NCBI GenBank assembly: GCA_003999685.1
Contig: CP021231.1
Location: 248,001-312,000, forward strand
From: Taiwanofungus camphoratus
Lineage: Eukaryota; Basidiomycota; Agaricomycetes; Polyporales; Taiwanofungaceae
Length of the DNA stretch: 64,000 nt
Direction of reading: 5' to 3'
The stretch's first letter is position 1; each line of letters begins with the position of its first letter. The notes under the pieces were generated by a model. It saw only the letters and a list, made by a program, of their open reading frames with translations, made no database searches and was not told the DNA's origin. Shown here piece by piece: positions 46,993 to 59,908 of this stretch. A program made the position numbers and the translations under genes.

Positions 46993-48136
46993 TGTTTGGA
47001 TAGTATAAACACTTTCGGAGCACAAAAAACGTTTGAAGTAGCGGTGTCCGCCCAAGTGCTCCTTCACTAAAGACGCGGAGGCTTACCGCACGCATGAGCT
47101 CAGCGTGCGTTTACGATTGTATATGAATATATGATGGCTAGCAGCGCGGACTTCATAGATGAGTTTGTAAATCATAAGTTGCATTCTTTGAATGGCAGAG
47201 AAGGTCAGCAATACAATATACAAATGCGATCGTGAACGAAGGGCGAAATCATAGGCTTCAGTATAGATGTGGTTGGCAACTGTGCAATCAAATCATGCCT
47301 GCAGTCACACGAGATACAAGATCCAAGGCTTTCATCGATCTCGGGTGGATGCTACACGCAAAAATCCTTGGGATGACTAGATCATTTTGTCATAACCGGT
47401 ATCTGTGCTCGCACCTGATGAGCCTCTGAAGGACATACGGAATCACCCAGCACTGGCACTGTGTAGCTCGCAGCGGCTTAATTTCACCTGGCACGCCACC
47501 CAGAGACTGTGTGAACACAACCCGTTTGTGGGGGAGATTTCACTATTATCAAGTTAATCCTCCCTGTCCTCCAGGTGACCATAAATAAGGTATTTTCACT
47601 CGAAAAGTGACGCGTTTCACCTACAGATGGGTATATTTCAACCGCCACATGAGTAAGCTCACGCAGGTGAAAATTCCCATAACTTTCACCCATCGCGAGA
47701 TTCACTCGGTGCACGAGTGAAGGTGACTTTTCACTCGACGTAAGAGGGAAAGTCCACCGCGCACACCTCCACAGTGCGCTAACGCTGGACTGGCGACTAT
47801 GAACACTATACTACAACTGGCTCCGAAAGGCTGGTTCCGAGACTAAGGGACCTGCAATTCTGTCCACTCGTGCTCTTGAGTATAACCCTAGTTGAAAAGG
47901 CGATAGACACAGCCGAGAGACCGAGCTACAAGTAAAGGACGATGTAGTATTTACAGTCTGAATTCAAGCTTCAAGGGCACGGATACCAAGGTCATCGACT
48001 TTTCTCTATGTCATATCGCGGTTCGCAATATAGGGCCTTTGTCACCAGACGTGATTTCAGAGGTGAAGAAGTAGTTTAGAGGCGTGGTAGGTTTGCGCAA
48101 CACGGGCATCATCTAGTCGCTGCAACTCACACTGCA
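46993..48136. other. Intergenic with a TTTCAC-rich repeat block
   Basis: No gene recognised. Positions 47481-47739 hold the repeat cluster listed separately. The rest is without visible structure and leads into the promoter of the beta-lactamase-like gene. Confidence 0.5.
47481..47739. repeat. Cluster of TTTCAC(C/T) words in both orientations
   Basis: At least ten copies of TTTCACC or TTTCACTCG, or their complements GGTGAAA or GAGTGAA, lie in about 260 bp. They are near 47482, 47538, 47573, 47593, 47604, 47615, 47665, 47684, 47701, 47716, 47721 and 47729. Two pairs form hairpins: TTTTCACTCGAAAAGTGA near 47592-47610 and TTCACTCGGTGCACGAGTGAA at 47701-47721. No terminal inverted repeats were found at the limits of the block. 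Confidence 0.65.
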
Positions 48137-50396
48137 ATGCATCTGATTGCCCTTCCCTTGTATGGGCTGTTCATTTTGGCCCTCTGGTCGGCGCCAACAT
48201 CCACTGCAAACCTGGGCAAGGATGTGCAGACACCCTTTAACGTCAGGCCGTCGACAACTCTCTCACAGAACGCCTCTCAGTCCACACCGGGACATGTTAT
48301 CACCCCAGAGCTGTCTGCATTCATCGAGAGCACGATGGAGAGGGCAAATGTGCCGGGTATCACGCTGGGAGTTGTGCACATGTCCCACAGCGGAGCACCG
48401 CACACTGAGCTCAGTGCGTGGGGGCGAAAGACAGAAGAAGGCAACGGACATGACTTGGCCCCTGATGTGAGTGTCTACGCTGTTCCATCTGCTCTTGGTC
48501 GAGCACCCGACATGCATAACTGTATCTAAATACCCCCCTACGCCGCACTCATTCGAAGCCTCACCTTGATTTTTCTTTCTCTCCCCCAGGCATTGTTCGG
48601 CCTCGCCTCGTGCTCGAAAGCATTTCTCGCCAGCGCGGTGGGGCTGTTGATAGATGACTTTGCACAAGGGCGCAACGTCACGCCGCTCCCGCCCGGAATT
48701 TCACGGCTTGATTGGAGCACCAAGGTTGCCGACTTGCTCCCCGACGACTGGGCGCTCGCAGATGCATGGGCGAACAAAAAAGCTAGCCTGAGGGACGTGC
48801 TGGGCCACGTCTCTGGGGTGCCGCGGTGAGCGTGTCTATCTTCAGTGCAGGACATAGAGGACATCGCTGACGATGCTACTGCAGACACGACTACTCGTAT
48901 GGGCCGGGCGACTCGCTGAAGGACGTCGTGCGGCGGCTGCAAGCGCTGCGACCGGCGTACGAGTTGCGCGAGAAGTGGTCGTACAACAATCAGGTGCGCC
49001 GTAGGCCTGCCTGACGGTGCGCCGCGCGTGACGCGTGCTCGTAGATGTACAAGCTCGGCGCGTACCTAGTTGCAAAGTATGCTAACTCGTCGTATCCGGC
49101 TTTTGCGGAGTCGCGGCTGTTCGCGCGCATGAACATGTCTGCGACGACGTTTTGGCCGAGCGAGGCAGCTCGCAGTGGGCGGGTGACGCAGACGTGGACA
49201 AAGTTTGGTCGGAGGTTGCCATACTGGTTCACGGATGAGGTAGCGGATCTCATGGCTGGGCCTGGAGGCGTCATTTCGAGCGCAGAAGACATGGTGAGCC
49301 GTTCTTTTTTTGTTAACAACGGCTCGAGGAGCTGATTATAATGTGTCAAATTGTAGACGAAATGGCTCACAGTATTAATCAATGACGGTGTAGATCCCAT
49401 CACGAACGAGACGATCCTCCCTCGTTCAGTATTTGAAGAGACGACAAGCGCACACTTCGTCATCAAGGGCACAGCAGATACAAATACTCCAGAAATATCG
49501 TTGTCGGGGTACGGTATGGGTTGGATGCGGTGGTCATACCAGGGGCATGAGGTACTTGACTTTATTTTCTCGTCCAACAGTTTCCACTGACACACCTACG
49601 GAGCAGCTCATCACACACAGTGGGGCGATACCTGGGTTCTCAACCAAGGTGGCGTTCTTGCCCACAGACAAGCTGGGCATCGTCCTGCTTGCAAATGCGG
49701 ACGAGAAGGCCGCAGCAAATGAGGTCATCATGTATAGGATCATCGAGGATGTTTTGCGGCTCCGAAGGGTAGACAGGATAATCAGTACTGATGCTCAGTA
49801 AGTAGCCGTCAGTCGAGTCAAGACGGTGCACACGATTTACTTCGTCCTCGTCCAGAGGTCGAGCCGTGTCTGGAGATGGTGATAGCCCCGGACTGCCAGT
49901 GACCAGTGACGAGAGTAAGGAGGGGCTAGCCTTGGAGCTGGAGGAGTATGCAGGGACATACACCAATCCAGGCTACGGCGCTTTCACGCTCTGTGCGCCA
50001 ACGAGCGACTCCCATTATTGTGCGAGTGTGCTCGCCGATTTCGCGCCTTTCGGCAACAACATGAACGGCAATCTGACTGCTGCTTCTTCCCGTCTTTACG
50101 GCGCTTGGCCCAGGATTTGGTCGTCCCACCTGCGCATGGTGCATCAGGAAGGCGAGTCATTCAGCCTGCAGTTCACCTCGTTGTTCCCTCAAGGGTACGG
50201 CGTGAATCCGGTTGCGTTCGAGACATGGGAGACGGGTACGAGCCATGGGCGAGCAGTATTTGCGGTGGAAGATCAAGCTGGTCAGAGAAAGGTGAAAGGA
50301 TTTGGGTTGATGATCGATGACGAAGCGGTGAAGGCCCGCGAGAGGGCGGGTGGGGGGGTCGAAGATGTCGCAGATGCATGGTTCACGAAGGTATAG
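48137..50396 (+). CDS. Secreted serine beta-lactamase-like hydrolase (class C / LACTB type)
   Basis: Serine hydrolase of the beta-lactamase/penicillin-binding-protein-like fold. In fungi such proteins act as esterases, lactonases or peptidases, so true beta-lactamase activity is not implied. Seven exons (48137-48466, 48590-48825, 48885-48993, 49045-49293, 49357-49551, 49607-49797, 49856-50396) join to 616 aa. The N-terminal signal peptide is about 1-24 (LIALPLYGLFILALW...STA). Catalytic set: SCSK (SxxK, in GLASCSKAFLASA), YNN (YxN, in EKWSYNNQMY) and HSG (KTG-like, in THSGAIPGF); all three are present. LGHVSGVPRHDY and GPGGVISSAEDM are typical of the group. An extra C-terminal domain of about 180 aa begins YAGTYTNPGYG, like the appended lipocalin-type domain of fungal relatives. 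Several NxS/T sites are seen. No neighbour suggests a cluster. Confidence 0.9.
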
Positions 50397-50810
50397 TACG
50401 CCTGACTGAGTGCAGGATATTCAACAAGGATGCGGACGTTCTCGTCGCATTATGCGATAACATTGGTTCACAATGTTCAAGCCAACCTTAGACGGACTGA
50501 TCAGCCAATACGTGTGTGAATCCTCCAATTTGCCCCCTCGGACCCTCAAACTTTGGAAAAGACAGTCACATATGCACCGTTTTACTTTGATTGTCGTTCG
50601 CGTTATTGAAAACTTGCCATTCGGAGATTCCACTATGTCTGTTTCGACCTTAGACTGCGGTTAACACACCATTTCACAACCTGATTCAGAGCTGTGGCGG
50701 GCTACTGGGAATACAAGCCTCCGTGCACTCTGGTATACATACACAAATTACGAAATGAATGGTGACTACCAAAACCCTCACTAGACATCCCGAATATTAG
50801 CGGCATGCTT
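50397..50810. other. Convergent intergenic region
   Basis: Lies between convergent genes (beta-lactamase-like, plus; LCL3, minus). Nothing recognised. Confidence 0.6.
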
Positions 50811-52099
50811 TCACCAGCCCCATCGCAGAAACCGAAATGGTCGCGGCTTCGAAACGCGGGTTGCTTTGGATTGATCTATGACGCTCTTAGCAACGACACC
50901 TTTCGTGTCTGCAGCTGCATACCGCCGCTTGTAGTCGGCGGGACTCTCTCCATCCGTGCCATATTTCCAAATGCCGCGACGAGCCGCCCTATATGTGTAG
51001 AGACAGGTCAGCAGAGGATCGCACGGGTTTCTGATGTAATCGGCTCAAGAAGGCTGAATGGACGAAAGAACGGAACAAGACTCACTGAGCTTCCCCCTGG
51101 ATACGCAAGAAATCGGCCTTGTCCCACGGGCCATACTCTGCGCCTGCCTGCTCGTACGTCTGGGCCCACCCCCTACGAAGCATCTCGAGCGGGAGGCTCT
51201 TCCCCGTCGCAAGAAAGCCGGGAAACAATCGAGGTTTCATGTACGGAAAAGCGACCTGCGAGATGTGCTCTCAGCACGACTACTGTGAGATGTAATTAAT
51301 ATGCACATACAATTCGACCCCATTGATCCTTACGTAGCAATTGGCAGTAGACAGTCTTCCCTTCGACTTGCTCCTTCAGCCATGCGAGGCTCTCTTGAGC
51401 AAATGCTTGCGCAGGCCGGCCAAAATGTGCAGCCTCAGTCACGCATTGGGTCACATGCGGTCGATTATGCTTAAGATGCTAGAGGTACACACCTCTGGAG
51501 CATCTACGCCCGCGATGCGAATATGAATAGTTTGGTCCTTCAAGTCTATGCATTACCTTCCCGTTCATGCATGCATTCGTATTTGTGAGACAACACATGA
51601 GACGAGACGCACCTCTATTTGCGGATGGGATGCGTCTGAACTTGAGCGGCCATCTCCATCCAAACGCCGGTGTATGATACACACGGAAGTTGTCAGGGTC
51701 GCCGACACTGCAAGAGCATGGTCAGAAAGCTGATCGACGATGAAGTGCAAAACACCGGAAAGCAGGCCGTGGGTGCGACAAGCCACTCTCGCACCTCGTT
51801 ACATAACCCTTAATCCACCGTTTCTTCGCGAGCATGTCTGGCGTGACCCACTCTGCGTTGGGTATGCGTTTGAAAAACCGGCCATAGACGCACACCACAC
51901 TTATTCCTATAGCAGAACCTAGAATGAAAGTGGAGAGTGCAAGAAGGTGAGGAGGAAGCGATGCAGCTCCAGCATCGAATTTCGAGACAATCGCAGCGGT
52001 AACATTCTCCGCTTGAGGGGAAGTCGAGGGTGCAGGCTTGGACTTTTTCTCAGTAGATGTATTCCTTGACGGCCAGAACCAGTAGTATAATGAAGACAT
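50811..52099 (-). CDS. LCL3: LCL3-like membrane-anchored staphylococcal-nuclease-domain protein
   Basis: Member of the fungal LCL3 family, an SNase-fold (TNase-like) endonuclease anchored by one transmembrane helix, usually placed at mitochondria/ER. Starts at ATG 52097-52099 ([18 protein letters not shown]). TM helix about residues 50-70 ([20 protein letters not shown]). Then [19 protein letters not shown] across a splice (donor GTGCGA near 51770), [26 protein letters not shown] (the core SNase strand with the Asp/Arg/Glu set), [57 protein letters not shown], and the C-terminus [12 protein letters not shown] with TGA at 50811-50813. At least five exons. All regions expected of the family are found in order. 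Confidence 0.87.
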
Positions 52100-53280
52100 G
52101 GTCACATCGACCTAGCAAGTGAGGGTGACACTAGTGAAGCAGCAGGCCTGACGCCGCCTGAGGCGGTCCACGCCACCCAAATAAGATATTTGAATAAGCG
52201 CCGAATTGGACATGAGCGCTTATTTAAGTCTTCGGTAGCTATCCGTACCCGGTGTTTTCTTGAGCAATGAAATGCCGCAGTATTTCTCTCCACCCTAGTA
52301 CATCTCCGGTTGCTAAGTATGATAGCAAACCCGAATGTCATCTTCACGTTCTTCCTAGCTTGGCGGGCAATGCCCCACTAGATGTGATCTTCTCCAATAC
52401 CTGTGATATGTTCGGAACTGCTGGACAGAAGGTGAGCCTTAGGTCTGATGCAATATATGGGCGCAGCTTTCTGGGCAGCTACTGAAGATATGCTGGCTTC
52501 AAATGCACGATCAGTCATGCAATATGCTCTTCAAAAAATGTTAACGTCCTAAGGTACGATGCCGCTATCCTTCACGATTGCAAGGTCAAATGTCCATCCT
52601 CACTATCACGGGGAATTGACATGAAGACCAGACCATGGAGAATGGGATCATGACAAATTGCAGCCTGCACTGATTTATTTGCCATCACGTACGCAAGCAG
52701 CTGGAGGCAACTCTTACAACTGCTTCTTAGCCTTCAACCAGTTAATGTAGCGATAAACAGTGCGGTCGTCATATGATACTAGACTAAGGATACTTTCGGT
52801 ACGTGCTCCCAAACTACTACTGCACTACTACATGGCCAGCAATGAACGACAAAAAGGTATACAATCCCAGGAGAAAGTGAACCTGCCGGTCATCTAAAAC
52901 GATCGCACGGTGTGGAAAAGTATAGTATATCGATCAATCGGAATGCCGGTTACTCATCGCAAGACTTGTACTCACTTTCTGAGCCGAGTGCACAACGGCT
53001 CCAAACCGTCTGCATGTGTGTTCGGGATACCACGGGCGATAGACAAGAAGGTGCAAGGGCATTGTCCAAGGTATACATCAGTGTCCGTTCGATGAAAGAT
53101 GTTTGGAACATTTCATACCTGATGATGTGAGCTACGTTGTCTTCCATCCGTCTCAAGCTCGTATTGTGCTCTGGCTGCCGCAGGTGAACTAGATCCACTT
53201 AGAAAAATTTCTTCGACTTGCTGGAACTTTCTGTTCATGTTCACAAGACAGAGAGACACTAGGCAAAGACCAAGAATTAT
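52100..53280. other. Intergenic, no gene recognised
   Basis: Frames of 60-82 codons only, no motif. The left end is the LCL3 promoter. Confidence 0.5.
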
Positions 53281-55824
53281 TTAGCTCCAACATTCCTCAA
53301 TCAGCCTGCCCTCCCTCTCCAGTGCTGCAACGAAGTCCAGCCCTTCTGCTTCTGTCCTCCCTCCCTCCTTACATGCAGCATCCTTGATCGCGTCTTTGAC
53401 GCCTGCAGGCATCTTATTCGAAGACCTAGAATCAAAGCATAATCATCAATATGAGGACCCAATGTAAGGGCGGGGCTCTCACCCAGAAATATACACCCAA
53501 CCGCCCCTTGTTCCAATCACTTGCCATATTGTCTTTGCGTCCTCACGCATTACGTCCTGGACGTATGTTCTGGGTACACCTTCCGGCCCGTCCCTTGAGA
53601 ATGCAGTACGATACGTGAGAACCCCACGGCGGGCAAATGCTCCCCACTCAGTGCCATAGTGTTGGTCCTTCGAAGCGGAGCGACACCCAAAGTAGAGCGT
53701 GTTTTCTGCGACGCCAGCGTCGAAAAAGCAAGTTGAGGCGAGAGAGAACGTACATGAATGGTGGGCGCCTGAAGTGGTGAAACGATGTTCCTTACCAGTA
53801 CAGCCTCCATGTGTGCGTTCTTCAATAATCGCTCGCATGGGTGCGACACCAGTCCCAGGGCCAACACATATGACAGGCGTAGAACCATCTGGGGGAAGAG
53901 TGAAAAGCCCCTTGCGGATATCGATAGGTAGCTTGTCACCTTAACCATGCATGAACGTTTACTGAGCAGAATATGGATTTCGAAATGGGCTTACCGGGCT
54001 GTAGACGTGACATATAGTCTGTGCACACTCCTCGCCGTGGCACTTTGAGCATCGTGCGATACTGTACAATTGCCACGCAGAGGTGAACCTGACGCGGATG
54101 ACACTAACAGACCACAGCATACTAGTCAGCGAAAATTTATTCCATCTGCTTCGTTATTGCGCATATCACAGATGGATAGATAAGGAAGAGGACAGGTAAA
54201 GGATGAAAACTCACTTTGACGGAGCTTGCTATCGAAAATTGGCGGGGCCGGAGAGGCGGGAAGAGGTCAAAGATGTACTCGCGTGGAATATGTGCTGAGC
54301 GGAATTCGTCGAGGACTTCACGAATCATTCGACGTGGACGCTGGCAATACTCATACAGTTCATCCTATGTAATCAGATACTGTCAGTCACGAATGAGGAC
54401 CTTAATGAGATGATCGTGTATGAACAGGTGCATAGTAGTTATGTCGACCGTTATGACAGTAGGCCGAAAAGAAGTTGGGCACAACTGTCGATTCAACAAA
54501 TGCTGTGTTGACATACCGCGCCTTCTGTACTGAGAAACTCGTCCAGTTTCTCGATCTCAAGTTCGTCCGTCACGAAGTGTCTCAGGAGTGCGAAGAACGA
54601 GCGCCGCGGGACAGCGGAAATGTCTAGATGGCGCGTGAACAGTTCACGAAGGGTCGAGTTACGAGGAAGATGATCCGGGATTGATTGATCTGCATATAAC
54701 ATCCATCAGTGAATTCATTGACACCATTTCATATATTGTAAATCAAGAAAAGCATCCATAAATTCCCAGAACGGTATGATGCGAAGGGTGTCCATACCGG
54801 TGAGTGTATGCTCAATGCAGATGGCTTCGTCGGCAATATTAGCGTAACCAATGGATGCAAGAAATGCTTCGACATGTGCCGGTACGGCCTCTGGGTGAAC
54901 GATTGCAATGTCGCCAGGGTCGTATCTTGTCGCAAGTTTGTTTCAGCTGAAGACATGCACAACCTGGTAAGATGACACACCGAATGTCGTCATCAAACTC
55001 GAACTCAAAGTGTCGGACGTCCTGGTACCAATCCTCTGCGGTTATCCGACGATTGCATAGGACAGTCGCAATGTGACAATCACTGTCTTGTATAAACATA
55101 TACGGTGGAGCCTTGCCTGTGTTCGTGATTGAAACCCGGGGAGGTGGCAAGATAGTGTCAGGTAGAATCTCCACTCCAGGTGGAAGAGGGTATAGTCGGA
55201 CAAGTGACTCGGAAAGCTGTTTTACCCAAGGCTCGAAGGCACCGTCTATTCTGGTTCACTCCGTCAGTCGAACTCTTCCTTCTGAAAATTTTGCAGTCAT
55301 CAGAGATTCACACACCCGAGAGGGTGCTGGTCGTCGGCCTCGCCGCGAACACAAAGTTCGATAGCACCAAGACTAGCCAGACGGCGAGAAAGAAGCTTGG
55401 CAGGCCAGCAGAACTTCTCATAAGCAGTGTCTCCCAGTCCGAAGACTGCGAATGCAAAATCCTCGAAAAGATCTTCCGGTAGATCTGAGCGGAGGAGCAT
55501 GTTCCAGAGAGGCGTCATTGCGCGAGGTTCCTTTCCTGAACCTGTCGTAGAGACTACGAATATGACAAGGTGCTCCGATATGAGCTCTGACTGTAAGATC
55601 GGGTCAGATTAGCGGGAGCATGCACAAAGCTGTGGTAAGCAGCTCACAGGAGAGTAATCGTCCATGCTGTGGATATAGGCATGAAGGTGAAGACGGCGGC
55701 ACTGTTGCGCAATGCGATCTGCGATGTCCTGGGCATTTCCTGTTTCTGTTGCGTAGAGGATGGTGAGCGTCTGCAGCGGTTCGTGCTCGTCGGTCAGTGC
55801 AGGCGAGTCCGAGTCAGAGGACAT
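53281..55824 (-). CDS. TAH18: NADPH-dependent diflavin oxidoreductase (Tah18/NDOR1)
   Basis: FMN/FAD reductase that passes electrons from NADPH to Dre2 in cytosolic Fe-S protein assembly (family knowledge). The ATG at 55822-55824 gives MSSDSDSPALTDEHEPLQ. Flavodoxin domain: LTILYATETGNAQDIADRI (FMN phosphate loop), VIFVVSTTGSGKEPRAM, FAVFGLGDTAYEKFC. The linker is WVKQLSESLVRLYPLPPGVE. FAD domain: VRHFEFEF, YDPGDIAIVHP, helical insert with FFALLRHFVTDELEIEKLDEF, and RPRQFSIASS (FAD-binding RxxS). NADPH domain: VICVGPGTGVAPMRAIIEER, LYFGCRSASKDQHYGTEW, VYISGSSNKMPAGVKDA, and a terminal LIEECWS carrying the near-C-terminal aromatic residue. The stop TAA is at 53281-53283. About ten exons. Every cofactor motif is present, so it looks intact. 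Confidence 0.92.
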
Positions 55825-57005
55825 GGAAGATGAAAGTTATCTCGCAAGTTATTGGGAGTGTTGATTATCAGATAACTTTGGGCGCTTAGATCGCCTGGTG
55901 GCATGTGCACCTCTGATTTGCCCATCATGCAATCCTTGGTGTTCTAGACGACATTGATGCTCTCTGGCTCGTCTGCATTAGCAGGAGTTCCAAGCCGAAA
56001 CTGGATGCAGGTGACAGAACACATGCCTTCCTAACTTAGGGGTCGTTGCCAACATTTTTTTTATTTAAATTCACCGGCGTAGGTACATGTAGAGTGAAAA
56101 TGATAGTAAATGGGCATCCGCGCCCGCATGAGCGGCACACCTACATCGTCGCTAACATTGCTAGTCGACTACTAACTAGTAATGCACTGGTACTACGTAT
56201 GGTCGCATCCGACGAGGTCTTTTCTCTTGTTCTGGACTTCAGTTATCGTCACTCAGGGTATATCGTGGCTGGAGTGTCTGAGAGTCCAACAAATAGGACA
56301 ATAATACCACAATAATGCGCTCGAGGTCGTGGTTAGTGCATGACTTTTGACTGCCCATGGTATGTCTTCCAGCAGATAATTATTCGGCATTGGGTACGGA
56401 TGTCATCGAACTCACCCAGGATGCCACCTGTCACTCTTCAAAGATGTTCTTGACGTTGAGAAATGTGGAGGTTTTCGCACATTTATTGCAGTCGCATTGC
56501 TATCAGTAAACCTCAAGCATCTCAGAGCCATATAGAACGCAAAGACGAGATGCTAACGAACTTGGAGTTACTAGCACGTCTGTTGACCGGAAATAATATG
56601 CATGTCCAGTCTAGTAAATTGGATGTATGATACAATGTACTAAAATGAAAGCATTACGTTCCCCAATATTTAGTACCTGTGCCAAATCCGTCTAAATCGC
56701 GGCCCCCCGGGCTCTTGTGTCTCATTGACTGTGGACTCAACGATACCATATAGAAGGCTACTCAGTGGTGTATCCCGACCTAGCACCTCACATTTACTAC
56801 AGCTAAGCAAACACCCAGACCTTGAAACGAGATTCAGACAGTGACAAACGAGCGTCTATAGCTAAACATATGCATATTTGCAGCTTTCTAAATTAGGAAA
56901 TACTACGTCTGCGGCCTTCCCGTCATATCTAGTCTCGACGCTTGCAGCTTTGTTGACATATTATACAACTTGGAACTACATCTTCTGCACTTCTCAGGAG
57001 ATTTG
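55825..57005. other. Divergent intergenic region
   Basis: Lies between the start of TAH18 (minus) and the start of beta-adaptin (plus), about 1.2 kb, presumably both promoters. No gene recognised; the longest frame has 89 codons without motif. Confidence 0.55.
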
Positions 57006-59653
57006 ATGTCGGGTTTCCGTGGTCCGCCTCGGAAGGGGGAAAACTTCGAGCTCAGTGCTGACCTTAACAGTGAATATCGAGAGAAGCGCAAGGATGCTAT
57101 CAAGAAGGTCATTGCGAATATGACCGTCCAGAAGGGTGCGCAGGACTTCACTTTGTATAAATGATGCGGATTAAGTTGTTATATAAGATGTCAGCGGGCT
57201 TTTCCCGGACGTCCTCAAGAACATGCAGACAGATGACCTCGAACAGAAGAAGCTTGTCTATCTGTATCTAATGAACTACGCTAAGACACAACCAGAACTG
57301 GTTATTCTCGCTGTGAATACGTTTGTCAAGGATACAGATGACCCGAACCCCCTCGTACGCGCCCTCGCCATTCGGACAATGGGCTGTCTTCGCGCAGAGA
57401 AAATCATCGACTACCTGTGCGATCCACTACAAAAGTGTCTCAGAGATGATAATCCTTACGTTCGAAAGACGGCAGCACTGTGTGTAGCGAAACTTTATGA
57501 CTTGAAGCCCGAGCTTGTGATCGAGAATGGATTTCTGGAAACATTGCAAGAGATGATCGCAGATAGTAATCCCATGGTGTGTGCCTGTTCCTTATGGATA
57601 TTGTGCAAGACTCATAAACGGAGTGGATAGGTGGTTGCGAATACTGTCACGGCTCTTACTGACATTCACTTAGCTGCAGTGGCAGCAGGTTCGGCGAAGG
57701 ATGTCTTCGTGATCACGTCGACAGTCCTGAACAAACTGCTTGTCGCACTCAATGAATGTTCTGAATGGGGTCGTGTTGCCATTTTAAATGCGCTTGCGCG
57801 GTACGAAACACAAGATGATCGGGAGAGCGAGCACATATGTGAGCGTGTCGTGCCCCAATTCCAACACGCCAATGCAAGTGTCGTTCTCGCTGCAGTGAAA
57901 GTGAGTCATTTCTCGGCTTGTGTGGCTTGTCTGTCCAGAGCCACATGCTTCCCATAGGTGATCATGATCCACATGCGCGGCGTGCACTCGGAGAACCTCA
58001 CTAAGCAGCTCATCCGCAAGATGGCGCCACCATTGGTTACGCTTCTTTCAAACCCCCCTGAGGTCCAGTGGGTAGCGCTGCGAAACATCAATCTCCTTCT
58101 GCAGAAGCGGCCAGACATTCTGTCGAACGAGATGCGAGTCTTCTTTTGCAAGTACAACGATCCGTTGTATGTTAAGGTGGAGAAGCTGGACATCATGGTC
58201 AGGCTTGCTGGAGAGAGCAATGTAGATGCGCTTCTCAGCGAATTGAAAGAGTAGGCGCTATTCTCTTGATTGCGTGTGATTTGATTTCTGATTGACACTC
58301 GACAAGGTACGCTTCTGAGGTAGATGTAGATTTCGTACGGCGGAGCATCAAAGCCATAGGCCAAACTGCTATCAAAATCGACGAGGCCGCTGAACGATGT
58401 GTTAATGTACTACTAGAGCTCATTGACACGCGTGTCAGCTACGTCGTTCAGGAGGCCGTTGTTGTCATGAAGGTGAAGAAAACGATATCTTACGTCGTCA
58501 GCGCTTGGTTGCGAATGTCAATTTTTCATAGGATATCTTTAGGAAGTATCCATCCACATACGAAGGCGTCATCCCTACTTTGTGTGCCAATCTCGAGGAA
58601 TTGGACGAGCCAGAAGCGAAAGCCTCCCTGATCTGGATCATTGGAGAGTACGCAAACAAGATCGATAACGCAGATGAACTTCTGGGCATCTTTGTTGATT
58701 CATTCACAGAAGAATCATATCCTGTCTGTGTCGTCTCGTTCCTGATCCTTATGCCGATATACCTAACCTTTCAGCTGGTCAGGTACAACTCCAAACGTTG
58801 ACAGCTGTCGTAAAGCTATTTTTGCAAAAGCCGGAAAGCTCACAGGGCTTGGTACAACGAGTGCTGAATACCGCGACGAAAGACTGTGACTCCCCTGACG
58901 TACGGGATCGCGCTTATATCTACTGGCGACTACTTTCAACAGATCCAGGAGCAGCCAAGGTCATATTTCCCGTGGCTCGCTTTATCATCCCGACTCTACT
59001 GAGCTCTCACTTGTTCTAGGCTGTCGTACTCTCGCATCGACCTCCCATTTCTCTCCCACGTACAACAGTATCACCAACACTGCTGGAGGAATTACTTGGA
59101 GAGATCTCCAGTCTTGCAAGCGTGTATCACAAACCTGCTGAGACATTTGTGGGCAGAGGCCGTGTAGGCATCGACTCAGTGCAGCGTAAGAGTTCAGAGT
59201 GCGTCTTTGGTCGTACTTCAAAATATCCTCTTCATTGATCTTCGCGCTCCCAGTCTTGCAGACGACAGGTTTGCAACGCAAAAGGCGTTACAGACGGTCG
59301 CAGCGGGTCAGCAAGCTGAAAATCTCCTAGACTTTTCGGATACAGACGGAGTCAACGATGGACAGCAGCCTTCCGGCCTGGCTGCAACTACTGTGCTCGC
59401 ATCTACTCCTGCTGCGGCCAGCCTTCTCTCAGGCACTTCGAGCAATCCTCTAGACGACCTTGTCTCGATATTCGGCAGTGTCGGTGTCAGCGCACCCGCT
59501 GCTCAGGCTCCGCCAAGCGCGAGTCCGCTAGGCGGGCTCGCCTTTGGCGCCGCTCCGATTTCCCCAGTGCCTCCGGCTACACCATCGGTACTGCAGCCTG
59601 CGTCGCCGCAGACACAACAATCGCAGCAGGATGACCTATTGGGCTTGTTCTAG
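57006..59653 (+). CDS. APL2: AP-1/AP-2 complex subunit beta (beta-adaptin), earless
   Basis: Large beta subunit of a clathrin adaptor, acting in TGN/endosome (AP-1) and possibly plasma-membrane sorting. Nine exons (57006-57135, 57188-57576, 57631-57900, 57958-58250, 58307-58472, 58532-58723, 58783-58959, 59020-59185, 59262-59653) join to 724 aa. The start [20 protein letters not shown] is followed by the trunk: [135 protein letters not shown]. The hinge has ENLLDFSD, a clathrin-box-like site, and the protein ends QQDDLLGLF. There is no appendage (ear) domain, as is usual for the fungal AP-1 subunit. Introns 50-80 bp. Confidence 0.93.
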
Positions 59654-59908
59654 CACTTGTGTAACTGCATTGTCTTATAATCACTGATCCCTACATCGCA
59701 TTTCAACTACATTAACGGAGTTTCGATGAGAACGGGCATCGCGGTTCCTCTTTGAGAGCAAAGGAATTCCAACTGACGCATACTGACATACACGAGGTTT
59801 GGGAAGTCTTCTTTGACCGAGAGTCGTGGTATCCTCGTGTCTGATTGATAAACTTATAAAAGGTGCTCGAAGTTGCCAGGATTCACTCTAATATCTTGTC
59901 CAATCATT
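59654..59908. other. Short intergenic region
   Basis: Holds the 3-prime end of beta-adaptin and the promoter of the first BTB gene; TATAAAAGG occurs near 59855. Confidence 0.5.

Noticed and set aside
50805-51299. 164-codon plus-strand ORF
   Set aside because: It lies antisense to the conserved C-terminal exons of LCL3, which carry the SNase motifs.
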